The translations under genes and the position numbers were made by a program. The notes beneath the pieces were generated by a model that had not been told where the DNA came from, did no database searches, and worked only from the letters and a program-made list of their open reading frames with translations. A DNA stretch of 64,000 nt from Hanleya hanleyi. Lineage: Eukaryota; Mollusca; Polyplacophora; Lepidopleurida; Hanleyidae. The DNA lies in contig JAVTVY010019639.1 in assembly GCA_036873755.1 (NCBI GenBank), positions 1 to 64,000 on the forward strand. Direction: 5' to 3'. Each line of letters begins with the position of its first letter. Position 1 is the stretch's first letter. Of the stretch, positions 39,801 through 46,093 are shown one piece after another.

Positions 39801-40714
39801 ATTCAAGAAAACAATACCAATTTGTTGTTTGGAACACTACCGGGTATGTTTTAATGCAAAGTAGTATCGAGTCATTTGGTATAACCTTTAAAGCATACAC
39901 GCCTTAAGCTTGAGACAAGCATTGGAAAGTGCATACAAAGTGCAAAAATATATGAATAAAGGCTGTGTGATGTCACCAGACCTAGATATGATCACAACAG
40001 ACCACCATAGAATCTTATGCTTTATTTGTGGTTTACTGTGTGTAATAAAATCGTAAAAAAAATGACAGAAAATATTTTCAGACGCTGTTTCTAATTGTCT
40101 TTCATTTGATGGAAACTTTACTTTAGGGTTTACGATCATTTTAAGTATCTCAGAACGTCTTTTGGTATAGTCTATGTAGTACCGCGACAAAGCCTAATTC
40201 CCAATGTTCAAATCCTTATCTTTCATTCAACTGTTTGTATAAAGCCACAGACAAACATGATGTATTATAAGACTGAGGGGTCAATTCACCATTTAGATGC
40301 TACATCATGTTATGATGTGTTTTATTTGGTTCAATCATTAATGATAAACAAATCTATGCTTTGATATTGAGAAAAAAAATCAGCCTGAAATGGCAAGACC
40401 TGTGTTACCATTAAATGTGAACTTGTGCTAACCATTGTGGAGATATAGTTCATGTGAGAGGGGATAATGCTTCCCAATGTGATTTTACAGGTTAACAAAT
40501 GGAACAACGGCCTACCACTCACCCATTTGCCACTATTAGAAACCCTGTAAATTCATGTCACTTCGTCTTACAGGACCAAAATGCCCCATTTTGATTCAGG
40601 CTGTTACATTGAGCACTAATTATTTTCCATTTGTATTATGTTTTTCAGAAATACAAGCCATTTAAAGGAGTAAAATATGTGACAAAAGCTGGCAAGTTTC
40701 AAATTCGGACATGA
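6800..40714 (+). CDS. AP3M1: AP-3 adaptor complex medium subunit (mu-3), complete 13-exon gene
   Basis: Encodes the mu subunit of AP-3, the heterotetrameric coat adaptor that sorts cargo carrying tyrosine-based (YxxPhi) signals from endosomes or Golgi to lysosomes and related organelles. Joining 6800-6834, 8385-8463, 8926-9031, 11949-12061, 17436-17560, 18226-18385, 26243-26356, 26805-26878, 27815-27920, 28561-28719, 29849-29899, 31562-31630 and 40649-40714 gives 1257 nt, 418 codons plus TGA, the same length as human AP3M1. Every intron is GT..AG and phases agree. The N-terminal longin-like half starts MIHSCFIINNSGDVF; the C-terminal mu homology domain begins around residue 165 and includes FDVIEEIDAI (residues 182-191), SGMPDLTLSFMNPRLLDD and the end KAGKFQIRT. 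An in-frame stop at 6779-6781 just upstream fixes the start. Vertebrates have two paralogues (AP3M1, AP3M2); invertebrates normally one, so the symbol is by homology. Confidence 0.97.
7237..7475 (+). repeat. tRNA-derived SINE
   Basis: Intron 1. A tRNA-like head has A-box-like TGGCCGAAGTAGTTAGG and B-box-like GGGTTCGCCCC, followed by a body (GGACTGATTCGGTGTCCAG) that is shared with the 5S-headed repeat at 8530-8735. The head has no usable cloverleaf for a functional tRNA. Confidence 0.65.
8385..8463 (+). CDS. AP3M1: AP3M exon 2, residues 12-38
   Basis: Follows a pyrimidine-rich tract and CCAG. Encodes DVFMEKHWKSVINKSICDYF and the rest of the first helix region of the longin-like domain, ending ..EAQGK before GTATGT. 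Very close to the vertebrate DIFLEKHWKS block. Confidence 0.95.
8530..8735 (+). repeat. 5S rRNA-derived SINE
   Basis: Intron 2. About 8545-8618 resembles the middle and 3' part of metazoan 5S rRNA (ATCACCGACGTTAAGCGATG, then GAGCCCAGGTGGTCCGTAC and TTGCATGGGTGCTGTA). It is followed by the same GTCCAG body found in the tRNA-headed SINEs and by a TACTCACTCACTCAC tail. The head is diverged and lacks the 5S 5' end, so it is a SINE, not a 5S gene. Confidence 0.7.
8926..9031 (+). CDS. AP3M1: AP3M exon 3, residues 39-74
   Basis: Encodes ASAPEDVPPVIATPHHYLIN and on to VAVVTTE, plus the first base of Val74, with donor GTGATG. The PPVI.TPHHYLI core is characteristic of mu-3. A hAT transposon target duplication starts only 19 nt after the last exon base. 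Confidence 0.95.
9074..9102. repeat. Perfect hairpin in the hAT left end
   Basis: TTTTTCATCGGGG (9074-9086) and its exact complement (9090-9102) are separated by TAA. It lies 20 bp inside the left terminus and may be a transposase or host factor site. Confidence 0.85.
9790..10093 (+). pseudogene. BED zinc-finger fragment of a hAT transposase
   Basis: Frame one reads WCKLCARYKDKISGHPNL (C-x2-C at 9892-9903) and frame two, after a slip in a run of seven A near 9955, reads SNILRHLEGKVHGISI with the H-x5-H pair. CxxC..HxxxxxH is the BED finger layout, and KDKI.GHPN..G is typical of hAT-derived zinc-finger proteins. The rest of the transposase is missing. Located between the hAT inverted repeats, which supports the assignment. 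Confidence 0.6.
11949..12061 (+). CDS. AP3M1: AP3M exon 4, residues 74-111
   Basis: Starts after TCTTGCAG. Encodes PPLFVVEFLHRVFDTLEDYF and ends NYVIVYE at donor GAG/GTATGT. The sequence across this exon-intron junction is repeated many times in the minisatellite that fills the next intron. Confidence 0.96.
13292..14714 (+). mobile_element. PIF/Harbinger-type non-autonomous DNA transposon, 1.4 kb
   Basis: Terminal inverted repeats GGCCATCCTTAAAAATATG (13292) and its complement ending GGATGGCC at 14714, with target duplication TTA (13289-13291 and 14715-14717). A 3-bp TTA duplication is the Harbinger signature. It sits cleanly inside the intron 4 minisatellite: cutting it out rejoins the unit. 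I find no transposase; open frames inside (for example 14232-14621) match nothing I know. Confidence 0.82.
16106..17264 (+). mobile_element. hAT-type non-autonomous element, 1.16 kb
   Basis: Ends CAGGCCACGACATTTGA (16106) and TCAAATGTCATGGCCTG (to 17264), with a 5-bp duplication TATGA (16101-16105 and 17265-17269). The duplication motif also occurs in the surrounding minisatellite, so it is weaker evidence than elsewhere. Inner ends carry clusters of GGTTACGC / GCGTAACC in opposite orientation, likely subterminal transposase-binding repeats. Confidence 0.75.
17436..17560 (+). CDS. AP3M1: AP3M exon 5, residues 112-153
   Basis: Acceptor GACAG. Encodes LLDEMLDNGFPLAVESNILK, then ELIKPPNLLRTITETVTGKST, ending in the first two bases of Ser153 before GTAAGC. 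This is the end of the longin-like domain and the start of the linker. Confidence 0.96.
18226..18385 (+). CDS. AP3M1: AP3M exon 6, residues 153-206
   Basis: Acceptor TTACAG. Encodes LPTGQLSNVPWRRTGVKY, then NNEAYFDVIEEIDAIIDKSG and AEIQGY; donor GTAAGT. This is the start of the mu homology domain. Phe182-Asp183 sit where other mu chains contact the tyrosine of sorting signals. Confidence 0.97.
18410..18600 (+). repeat. SINE fragment without its tRNA head
   Basis: Intron 6. Matches the body of the SINE at 34757: CACTAAGAGGATAG, GGTGTCCAGATAATGTGAC, TCATGTCTGCCTATGGCATG and TCGTGATATGACTGAAAAAT. The tRNA-like head and the ACTC tail are lacking. Confidence 0.65.
18625..19109 (+). mobile_element. 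Small hAT-type MITE, copy 1 (6-bp target duplication)
   Basis: Ends CAGGCCTTCAAGTGCCTCC and CCACTTGCAGGCCTG; target duplication AAATTG (18619-18624 and 19110-19115). The interior is full of repeated CCTATATTT motifs pointing inwards from both ends. A second copy lies in opposite orientation at 62260-62686. Confidence 0.82.
19454..20698 (+). mobile_element. hAT-type non-autonomous element, 1.25 kb
   Basis: Ends CAGGCCTTGTGATTTG (19454) and CAAATCACAAGGCCTG (to 20698), with a clean 5-bp duplication ACTTG (19449-19453 and 20699-20703). The left subterminal part is rich in GCGC (GAGGCGCGCGATCGCGC). Near the right end ATTTTAGGTGTGC-type motifs recur. No transposase is recognisable. Confidence 0.85.
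20930..21100 (+). repeat. Interspersed repeat 'ATTTTGTCAACTTCC' family, copy 1
   Basis: Shares ordered blocks with 36270-36425 and 63530-63655, and inverted with 23810-24020: CTGTTCTAATAAATTTGATC, AAATCATTGAAATAATGAAG, TGCATGATTTTTAACCATTT and TGTCAACTTCCT. Both this and the copy at 23810 border on GATTGAATTATTAGAGG. Family unclassified. Confidence 0.7.
21141..21870 (+). repeat. Pearl-like element: palindrome, CCGT microsatellite and tandem core repeats
   Basis: Intron 6. Left end GCCAAAATTTGGC palindrome then GGGTATTGTCGTCGTCCTGT, a (CCGT)n run at 21187-21210, and several diverged core units each with a block ..CATCGATG(C/T)ATCA(A/G)GAGA and GGCCAT(C/T)TTTAATT. The same left end is found inverted at 53817-53900. 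Layout matches pearl-type mollusc repeats. Confidence 0.6.
21996..23193 (+). mobile_element. hAT-type non-autonomous element, about 1.2 kb
   Basis: Ends CAGTGTTCTCATTTC (21996) and AAAATGAGAACCCTG (to 23193). Flanks GGTATTA before and GGTATTG after resemble a 7-8 bp duplication with one change, the usual hAT size. The left end continues with a GCCGGTAGCCGCCGGAGC patch. Another small inverted-repeat element appears to be inserted at 22722-22943. Confidence 0.65.
22722..22943. repeat. Short inverted-repeat element nested in the hAT element
   Basis: TGGTCCAAAAGTAGGTGG at the left and CCCACCTACTTTTGGACCAC at the right form inverted ends about 220 bp apart around AT-rich sequence. Looks like a small MITE; the superfamily cannot be told. 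Confidence 0.6.
23810..24020 (-). repeat. Interspersed repeat 'ATTTTGTCAACTTCC' family, copy 2 (inverted)
   Basis: Reverse-orientation copy with TTGACAAAATGG, ATCATGCAGATAATTTATTA, TTTCTTCATTGTTTTAATGA and GGTGACCAAATTTATTAGAA, followed by duplicated GGGTGATTGAATTATTAG. With the copy at 20930 it brackets about 2.7 kb of younger insertions. Confidence 0.65.
24361..26176 (+). repeat. Pearl-like element with about eight 160-bp tandem core units
   Basis: Intron 6. Begins ATGCCCCCCCTCTAACTAGA with a CCCCTCT/AGAGGGG hairpin, then (CCGT/CTGT)n at 24406-24460, then core units marked by TTTTCAAGAGTTATGGCCCT at 24591, 24749, 24910, 25071, 25232, 25393, 25553 and 25712 (spacing 158-161 bp) and TGTAGTTGTGCAGCGTG. 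It ends GGGGGGGGGCATAC at 26176, an inverse of the left terminus. The core length of about 160 bp and the tetranucleotide run match mollusc pearl repeats. Many small minus-strand open frames here are artefacts of the array. Confidence 0.8.
26243..26356 (+). CDS. AP3M1: AP3M exon 7, residues 207-244
   Basis: Acceptor ATCAG after a 7.9-kb repeat-filled intron. Encodes IDCLTKLSGMPDLTLSFMNP, then RLLDDVSFHPCVRFKRWE; donor GTAAGA. Phase 0 on both sides. Confidence 0.97.
26805..26878 (+). CDS. AP3M1: AP3M exon 8, residues 245-269
   Basis: Encodes SERVLSFVPPDGNFRLISYH, then IGAQ and the first two bases of Asn269. The donor is GTTAGT: ending at 26878 leaves AA, which with the T at the start of exon 9 gives Asn and keeps the family's QNLVAIPV block intact. 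This donor is weaker than the others in the gene. Confidence 0.93.
26900..27800. other. Intron 8, nothing recognised
   Basis: AT-rich intronic sequence with no repeat, RNA or protein signature that I can name. Small open frames (for example 27428-27619) are unsupported. Confidence 0.5.
27815..27920 (+). CDS. AP3M1: AP3M exon 9, residues 269-304
   Basis: Acceptor TCCAG. Encodes LVAIPVYVRHSISFREGGGG, then RFDITVGPKQTMGKP; donor GTGAGT. The GGGG run replaces the SSCG of vertebrate orthologues. Confidence 0.97.
28561..28719 (+). CDS. AP3M1: AP3M exon 10, residues 305-357
   Basis: Acceptor TTGTAG. Encodes VEQVIVEVPFPKSVLNVTLT, PTQGKYSFDPVGKIMTWDVG and KIDPTKLPSLKGN; donor GTAAGT. This is the conserved TPTQG..FDP..K...WDVGKI stretch of mu-3. 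Confidence 0.97.
29515..29571 (+). repeat. SINE tail fragment
   Basis: GAAATATTGTTGCAAGCGAC then ATTGAATCATATTCACTCAC: the common 3' end of the SINEs in this window, here without a head, directly before another SINE. Confidence 0.6.
29576..29800 (+). repeat. tRNA-derived SINE next to exon 11
   Basis: Head with A box TGGCCGAGTGGTCTAAGGCG and B box GGGTTCGAGCCC, like a class II tRNA (Leu/Ser type), followed by a conserved body GGCGGTGGTTCTCTCGGGGT / ACTCCGGCTTCCTCCACC. The anticodon arm is degenerate. It ends some 50 nt before the exon 11 acceptor. Confidence 0.75.
29849..29899 (+). CDS. AP3M1: AP3M exon 11, residues 358-374 (51-bp microexon)
   Basis: Encodes ISLQTGVPPPESNPPIT between acceptor TTTCAG and donor GTAAGT. 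The match is to the VNLQSGAPKPEENPSLN block of vertebrate mu-3. A tRNA-derived SINE ends about 50 nt upstream. Confidence 0.95.
30565..31365 (+). repeat. Two pearl-like fragments with short core arrays
   Basis: First fragment: CCATCCGTCCGTCTGC near 30594 followed by a unique tail to about 30790. Second: AAGGGTATTGTCTGCTTGGT near 30897, CCGTCTGTCTGTCC, then about three diverged units of some 127 bp starting near 30957, 31084 and 31210, each containing TGACCTTG(A/G)CCTATTTTATC and AGGTCAAATTT. Intron 11. Confidence 0.6.
31562..31630 (+). CDS. AP3M1: AP3M exon 12, residues 375-397
   Basis: Acceptor follows a run of T (TTTTTTTTGCAG). Encodes IHFTISQMAVSGIKVNRLDM then YGE; donor GTGAGA. The VSGIKVNRLDMYGE block is nearly invariant in the family. 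A small inverted-repeat element starts about 30 nt after the donor. Confidence 0.96.
31661..31819. repeat. Inverted-repeat element with a tRNA-like B box in its loop
   Basis: Arms of about 45 bp (ATTATTTTGGGATTACACTA / TCTTAGAATAGCACAAATTC and complement) enclose CTCAGGGGTCACTGATTCGA ATCCCGC, where GATTCGAATCCC is a good RNA polymerase III B box. It starts 30 nt after the exon 12 donor. Confidence 0.75.
31924..33082. mobile_element. Possible hAT-like element with diverged inverted ends
   Basis: AGGCCTGATACACAAGACCA at the left and TTGGTCGTGTGTACCAGGCT at the right are imperfect inverted copies about 1.15 kb apart, with CAG-type termini. No convincing target duplication. The overlapping minus-strand open frame 32660-33217 (185 codons) shows no family signature. 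Confidence 0.4.
33440..33515 (+). repeat. SINE tail fragment
   Basis: TATCATTGAAAGCGACATTA followed by AATCCTACTCACTCACTCAC, the shared 3' end of the local SINEs. Confidence 0.55.
33565..34260 (-). mobile_element. 5'-truncated non-LTR retrotransposon (LINE), CR1/Jockey-like
   Basis: Intron 12, minus strand. The 3' tail is a short (TGAA)n run at 33574-33588. The open frame 34253-33777 (158 codons) is the C-terminal end of a LINE reverse transcriptase: YPYLSYCTILWGNTYRTHLK, LLQKRVLRVIT, then the thumb-region NYFTKLSEVHRYPTRNQ and GPREWNKLP. Only this end is present, so it is a dead-on-arrival copy. The clade is an estimate; the frame is intact, suggesting fairly recent insertion. Confidence 0.8.
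34757..35140 (+). repeat. Full-length tRNA-Thr-like SINE
   Basis: The head has A box TGGTCTAATGGTTAGAGCAT, an anticodon loop reading CTCGTAA (CGT, Thr) and B box GGGTTTGATCCC. Body: GCATTAGGAGGATAGAACAA, CGGTGTCAGTATAATGTGAC, TGTCTGCCTACGGTATGA. Tail: TATAGCTGAAAAAATGTTGA, AAGCGACGTTCAACCC and (CTCA)n. This is the most complete member of the SINE group whose pieces appear throughout the window. Confidence 0.8.
36270..36425 (+). repeat. Interspersed repeat 'ATTTTGTCAACTTCC' family, copy 3
   Basis: CTGTTCTAATAAATTTATCA, AAATCATTGAAATAACAAAG, GGACCATTTTGTCAATTTCT and TGTTCTGATAAATTTTGATA align in order with the copies at 20930 and 63530. Confidence 0.65.
36515..36765 (+). repeat. Minisatellite of about 72 bp
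   Basis: Intron 12. About three and a half copies of a unit containing CAAGGCAGGGTATATTGGAG, GGGTTCCCACTCCTC and TGTAGACAGGGAATATCTGA. A half-unit similarity (36 bp) is visible inside each. Open minus-strand frames follow from the repeat. Confidence 0.85.
37397..37432 (+). repeat. 36-bp interspersed motif, copy 1
   Basis: AGTGTGACTAACGTCACAGG plus ACCTACGAAGTAGGGT, also at 63141-63176 (identical) and 63653-63687 (two or three changes). Contains palindromic CCTACGAAGTAGG. May be one end of an unclassified element. Confidence 0.7.
37500..39140 (+). repeat. Minisatellite of 23-bp units in intron 12
   Basis: From about 38130 to 39015 some 38 nearly identical copies of AAGTTGTGCTGATACTGGTA CAT run head to tail; from 37500 to 38130 and after 39015 the units are diverged (GAGCTGATACTGGTGAATAA and similar). 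As 23 is not a multiple of three, every frame of the minus strand reads the same peptide in a different register (MYQYQHNLCTSISTTYVPVS). These frames are not genes. Confidence 0.94.
39370..39891 (+). mobile_element. TTAA-ended MITE with CRE palindromes, copy 1
   Basis: Ends TTAAAGGTAATACAAAATG and CATTTGGTATAACCTTTAA, consistent with a TTAA target site (piggyBac or Kolobok type). Internally it has an inverted pair GTGACGTCACAACCTGATTA / TAATCAGGTTGTGACGTCA and perfect TGACGTCA sites at 39558-39565, 39600-39607 and 39714-39721. No coding capacity. Confidence 0.75.
40649..40714 (+). CDS. AP3M1: AP3M exon 13, residues 398-418 and stop
   Basis: After a 9-kb intron, acceptor TTTTTCAG leads into KYKPFKGVKYVTKAGKFQIR, T and TGA. 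This is the canonical mu-3 C-terminus. Confidence 0.97.
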   Translation, partial: KYKPFKGVKYVTKAGKFQIRT

Positions 40715-40943
40715 GAGGCAGATGACCTGATAAATATTATTGTATTTATAATATGTATAAAAGGATGCTAGCAATGTTGTTGTGAACATCAAAATGGTTG
40801 TTTGAAGATGGCCTGGTTTTCAGCTTATACAGTGTCATATATTTACTGTCTTTTCAGGGATATAGCTTTATAAGGTGAGGAGTTACTTCCCTTGAATGTA
40901 TGTGCAGTTCGTCCTACTCTATTATGTTAGAGTATATATTTAT

Positions 40944-40949
40944 ATTAAA
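40944..40949 (+). terminator. Candidate poly(A) signal ATTAAA of AP3M
   Basis: The common variant hexamer ATTAAA occurs about 230 nt after the stop codon in AU-rich sequence. No AATAAA was seen close downstream. Longer 3' UTRs are possible. Confidence 0.3.
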
Positions 40950-43450
40950 GCACTAAACATTGAATAATCCCATTTATGGAAATTTGTTATAAATATTAAA
41001 GAAAAAAAATATTTATGATTTGCAATATCAAGGTTAATCCAGCATGATAGAGTATATCCTTTATTGCAATAAGCCAGCTGGCCCATGAGCATAACTATTA
41101 CATAATTATTTGATTTGGTTGATGGCGGAGAGGTATACAAATAATTGAAATTAAAATCGGTGCCGTTTTCAAAAAACGATGTCATTAATTTGCCGATACC
41201 GGACAACAGATATATTCAACCACTCGGTGGAATTTTGCCACATATAAAATCTTAATATAAAATTGCTGAAGCTAATATATCAAGGGAGAAAGTGGTAACT
41301 AATACATTACTTTACCATAACATAACTCATTTCTTAGCTTAAAGGACTTCGATACGAACAATGCCAACTGTTTAATAATAGTACGACAGTCTGACAAAAT
41401 TAAGCTTGCTAGTTTGAATGTACTAGGATGTTTCCAATAGTATTCAGGAATATAACGCTTACGGCAATTGTCATACAACGGACATATTAAAATGAAGTGA
41501 TATATTTATCATGGTAGTTGTTTCAGTTGTTATACACGCTGCAAATAAGAAAATTTATGCGTTGACAACTATTGATTAACGATGAGCTCCAAATTAGATG
41601 ACCAATTGAAATGGACAGACTTTAACATGACTAAGGGGCACCTTTTATCAAGTACAAATCTGGTTTCCAAATATGCTTATATATTCAGTTTTTGAATATG
41701 TGAAAATAGATGATTTCCAAATAGGTGAACAAATTTGGTTTCCATTTTGGCATACAAATTTGATTTTACATTCAGAAGTTGTGTATTTAACTTTAAAACA
41801 AGGTGGGGATAACTTCCAACTATTTGATGCCATTTTGTTTAGTCAATGTTAGTTAAAGTTAGCTCCCTATTATTTTGCAGTCACACGTGTCCAATTACCT
41901 AATGGCAGATATATACTCAGATTTGATTTACCCTATCTGGCCTGGGCGATGGAGGTGCACACCAGCCTGGGAAGGGGCGGAAATCGCCCCCACTATATAT
42001 ATTGTCGCTGTCGCTACCCCTAAGGCTAGAGTGTTGAAATTTATCACACTATATCTTTGGATCAAGCTCTACTAGAAAATGTAAAAAAAAAATCCAAGAT
42101 GGCCACCATGGTGATGTCACAGTCATGTCATTTTCAAAAAAGGCATTTCAGTGTCGGCTCAAGCTTTTGTCATTGCGGAGATAGGAGTGAAAAACCAACG
42201 TGGAGTGCCCACCCCTCTCTCCCAGGTCAGGTAGGGTTAATGCATAGCACAGTCTGTACAGAGCTCCAGCTGATCAATAGTACCCATGGCCTTATTCCTT
42301 GAGAGCTTGCCAATCAAAAGTTTCATAGTCACACCTCAATAGCAATTGACAAATGAAATCAATGTGCGAGAAAGGAACATTGAGCTCACTGTATAGAAAA
42401 AGCTGTAATATTGGCTTTGGCAACATCGGCTACTGACAGGTGGATCAGATAGATCCAAAACACTCTGAGATAATGTGGTTTAGCACAGACTTGTACTCGT
42501 ATATCAGATAAATCCGGCCCAGTGAATTTTATGTCGAGATTTGATTTGATTGCTACTGTAGAATTTATGAAGCCTTTAATACAGCTGTGAACACTTAACA
42601 TCTAATTTGATAAGTTCAGATTTTGTCCAATGTTACAGTATAGGAAATAAGTTTAACCATTGATAACTGGTATAAATATGATACATGTACATGTAAATAA
42701 TCATCGACTCAAATGATCAATTACATCTTACTATAATGTTGGTAACAGCTAGTCTCTGTATGTTTGTTTGTTTGTTTGTCCAGCGTGCACACCATGGTTT
42801 TGGTTGAAAGGTGATGAAACTTAATCAGGGCATTATTGGGGTTACTGTGGGTAACTTTATAGAATGGAAGCCAATTATTTATTTTTTGGGGGTCAGATTT
42901 TGTCAGGATACCTATGGAGTTGAGCAAAATGACTTGGAACCAAAAGGCATACAACACGAATTGAGTGGGTTGGGAACAAATCTATCATTTGAATAGCTTC
43001 TTTGCCAGATCCGGGACCATTACACACTGGCACACACACAAACGGGCAGCGCAGACAGAAGATTGAGACTCAACGAGCGTATGTAATCTGGGAGAAAATG
43101 TGAAAAAATGCTGATTATATGAAAACGTATGGAAAGATCAATAAAATTGTCATGTACCAAACCTAGAATTAGTTAACATTTTTGCGCCAGATGCTCATGT
43201 ATTTCTTTCAAGATTTTTACTAGTAATTCTCACATTTGCTTATATTTCACAATGCTATCTGCAAGAGCCCATACATGTCTGGTGAAAGTTCAGTCTGCGC
43301 CGTTCCTGTCTTTGTGTACTTGTGCTTAACAGTCTTGGAACTGGCAAATGGCCTATTGATTATTCAGTATTATGGGATTCATGACAAAAGCCCTTTATGA
43401 CATTAGCCCTTCGGGACATTAGCCTTTGGGCTTATTTGAATTCTGGACAA
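40950..43450. other. No gene recognised after AP3M
   Basis: AT-rich sequence without a coding signature. A short region near 42760-42960 resembles the pearl-like leader style (GTTTGTTTGTTTGTCCAGCG) but has no array. Confidence 0.45.
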
Positions 43451-43456
43451 AATTCC

Positions 43457-44228
43457 TTCAGCATATAAATTGAATGGTATATGCCAATGAAAAATGGAAA
43501 CAAAAAAACAATGATTTTTTGTCCGATATTATTTTTATTAAATATAGAACAGTATAGACTCTATATATACCAAAGATGATGCACGTTAAAAGTAAGTTTC
43601 TGCACAATAACTATGATATAATTACCTTAGATCACAATTACTAGATCTAGAACTCGGGCACACCCGATGGACCTGGCCAGCTGCATCTTGTAAAATCAAT
43701 GTAGCAACCAGGGCATGGTCTTGCAGAGGGATTCAATAAGATGGATGCTTGTGTCCTACATGTACTATCTTGGAAAAGGTGATGTTCCAGGATTAGCACA
43801 TGTTGTATGTCCTGGCGATCCTCCCCATCGATGGTTATATCGTGGACATTCCACACTGCAGAAGCAACGATCGGGGTCAACACATAACTCTCACTGGACG
43901 GATGATGCCAGCTACGGTTGGTGGAGGCTGTATATGGCGAAAGGAGCCAGAAACATATGTCAAGTCAAAGTATGTCACATAATCATCTAGCCCTGGTGAT
44001 GTTGTGTGTCTAAGATGGGCCATCCCATCCCTGATGCTAGAGATCAACCATGCCACAGAAGAGTTTCACCTCGTAAACGTCCTTGTACCTTTGAGCAAAG
44101 TCCATATCATAGTTATATCATAGCTAAATATAGTTATTGTGCAGAAACATACTTTAAACGTGCATCTGACAAAAATTACTGTTTTTCCCATTTTTCATTG
44201 GCATATACCTTTAAATTTATATGCTGAA
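43457..44228. repeat. Inverted-repeat element of about 0.77 kb
   Basis: Arms TTCAGCATATAAATTGAATG GTATATGCCAATGAAAAATGG (43457-) and their complement (to 44228) are about 85% alike. The interior (43640-44120) is GC-richer and has short open frames on both strands with no recognised domain. Class unknown. Confidence 0.65.
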
Positions 44229-45571
44229 GGGCTTTTGTACAGACTTACATTGTGTAAAATATGAGCTCCCAGTTTTATTATACGTGTATATATATATTGT
44301 ATATATATTGTGCTATTTGAATGATTATCAACTGTTAATATAGAAACATCTTGTACATGACCATTTGAATGAATCAACTAGAAATATTATCCAAATGTAA
44401 AATCAGTGTAGATAATGTAGATATATATTGTACTGTTAAAAGGATTATCTACTCAAAATTATGTAATCATAAAAACTTATGTAATCATAATTTATGTACT
44501 TATCATAATTTATGTTATCCTGTTTATAATACATGTACAGTAGAATGAATATGAAACAAAATTTCTTCAAACTCCTCGTTCCTGACTTTGTTCATTCCCG
44601 CTCCGTGGGGCTCCTGGGGATTGACCTGGGGTGTGGATTCCAATATCAAGGATCTGCTTTGTTCAGTTAAAGATGTAATCAGCTTCAAATCTAGGCTGGA
44701 ATCCATGTCTCTCAAACTCCATGAAATGTTACGACGTTAGGTACAAAATGAAACACATTTGTCCACATAAATAAAACTGAACCTGTTTCTACCATTTATG
44801 AGAAAATAGAAGGAATACTGTTTATTTTTCTACAGCCATGTCGACAAGTGTATACACGTGTGGTTCATTCTGCCTACGTATGCTAAGGCCATTCGACCGA
44901 ACCTTGCCTAAGGCCGATGGCTGCAGCTGTTCACCATTCAGCTTTGTGAGCATTGCTGTGTCACTCAAAAAACTGCTGAAAAATGCACAAGGGAGAGTTC
45001 ACAAAATCCCTCGATTATTACAGTTTTTATTGTCGTTGCCTCCGTCGTCCGTCCGTCCGTCTGTCCGTCTGTCCATCTTATCATTGTAAACACATTATCT
45101 CAAAAAGTCTGTCACTTACAACAATGAAACTTCATACAGTTGTTTAATACAGCCAGTACCAGAAGCCTATTGAAAGTTGGTGCCATTGGATGTGTTTTTC
45201 AGGAGTTATGCCCCTTTATACATGTCTGGCTGTTTTTATCCTTGTAAACACATTATCCCAAAAAGTCCTTCACTCACAACAATGAAACTTCATACAGTTG
45301 TTTAATGCAGCTAGTACCAGAAGCCTATTCAAAGTCGGTGTAATCGGATGTGTTTTTCAGGAGTTATGCCCCTTTATACAGGTCTGTTGGTCCATATCCT
45401 TGTAAACACATTATCTCAAAAAGTCCTTCACTCACAACAATGAAACTTCATACAGTTGTTTAATACAACCAGTACCAGAAGCCTATTGAAAGTCGGTGCC
45501 ATTGGATGTGTTTTTCAGGAGTTATGCCCCTTTATACATGTCTGTCTGTTTTTATCCTTGTAAACACATTA

Positions 45572-45718
45572 TTTGTGTCTCAAATCTTAACCTGCTATCA
45601 ATATATGCCATATTCCCTCCATTTTGGAGATCTCCTGCAAAGAAATTATCTCCCCTGATCGTCTCGTCGATCGTCCGCTAGGTGGCGTGTTCTCCGCGCA
45701 TGCCCTTCCTCTTTTTCC
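45572..45718 (+). repeat. DIRS left inverted terminal repeat
   Basis: Starts TTTGTGTCTCAAATCTTAAC. From CCTGCTATCAAT on, it is complementary to the right repeat to CTTCCTCTTTTTCC at 45718; the outermost 25 bp differ between the two ends, and the difference is mirrored in the internal complementary region. Confidence 0.9.
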
Positions 45719-46093
45719 TTTGCAGTCTTGGTAGCAAGACGCGTTTTGAAAGAGCTCCTGTAAACAGTAACTTTTGGTTGTTATAGACGCACCCTAGGGT
45801 TATTTTTTTTTCTCCCGTGAGTTCATTATGAACTAACGTAGTCACCCAAACTATAAGAATAATAAGAAACGAATCATGTCGTCAGTTTTAACCAGTTAAA
45901 GACTTGCACTTCTTTGTTTCAAGTGCAGGGCACAGGTGTGTTACAGTCAAGTGACATGCCGTGAATGTGCAGACTGGGACGACGTGACCTGGCATAGCTA
46001 TCCTATGGCCGACGCAGTCAACTCCGGAGAGCGGCCACTGACCTGGCAAGGTGTCCAGCTGAGAAGCAAGCTACTCAGGCCCTCTTCAACGAC

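Noticed and set aside
44838..45089. Cysteine-rich small protein (MSTSVYTCGSFC..)
   Set aside because: It is part of a MITE; the inverted copy at 54305-54868 has the same region with a broken frame.
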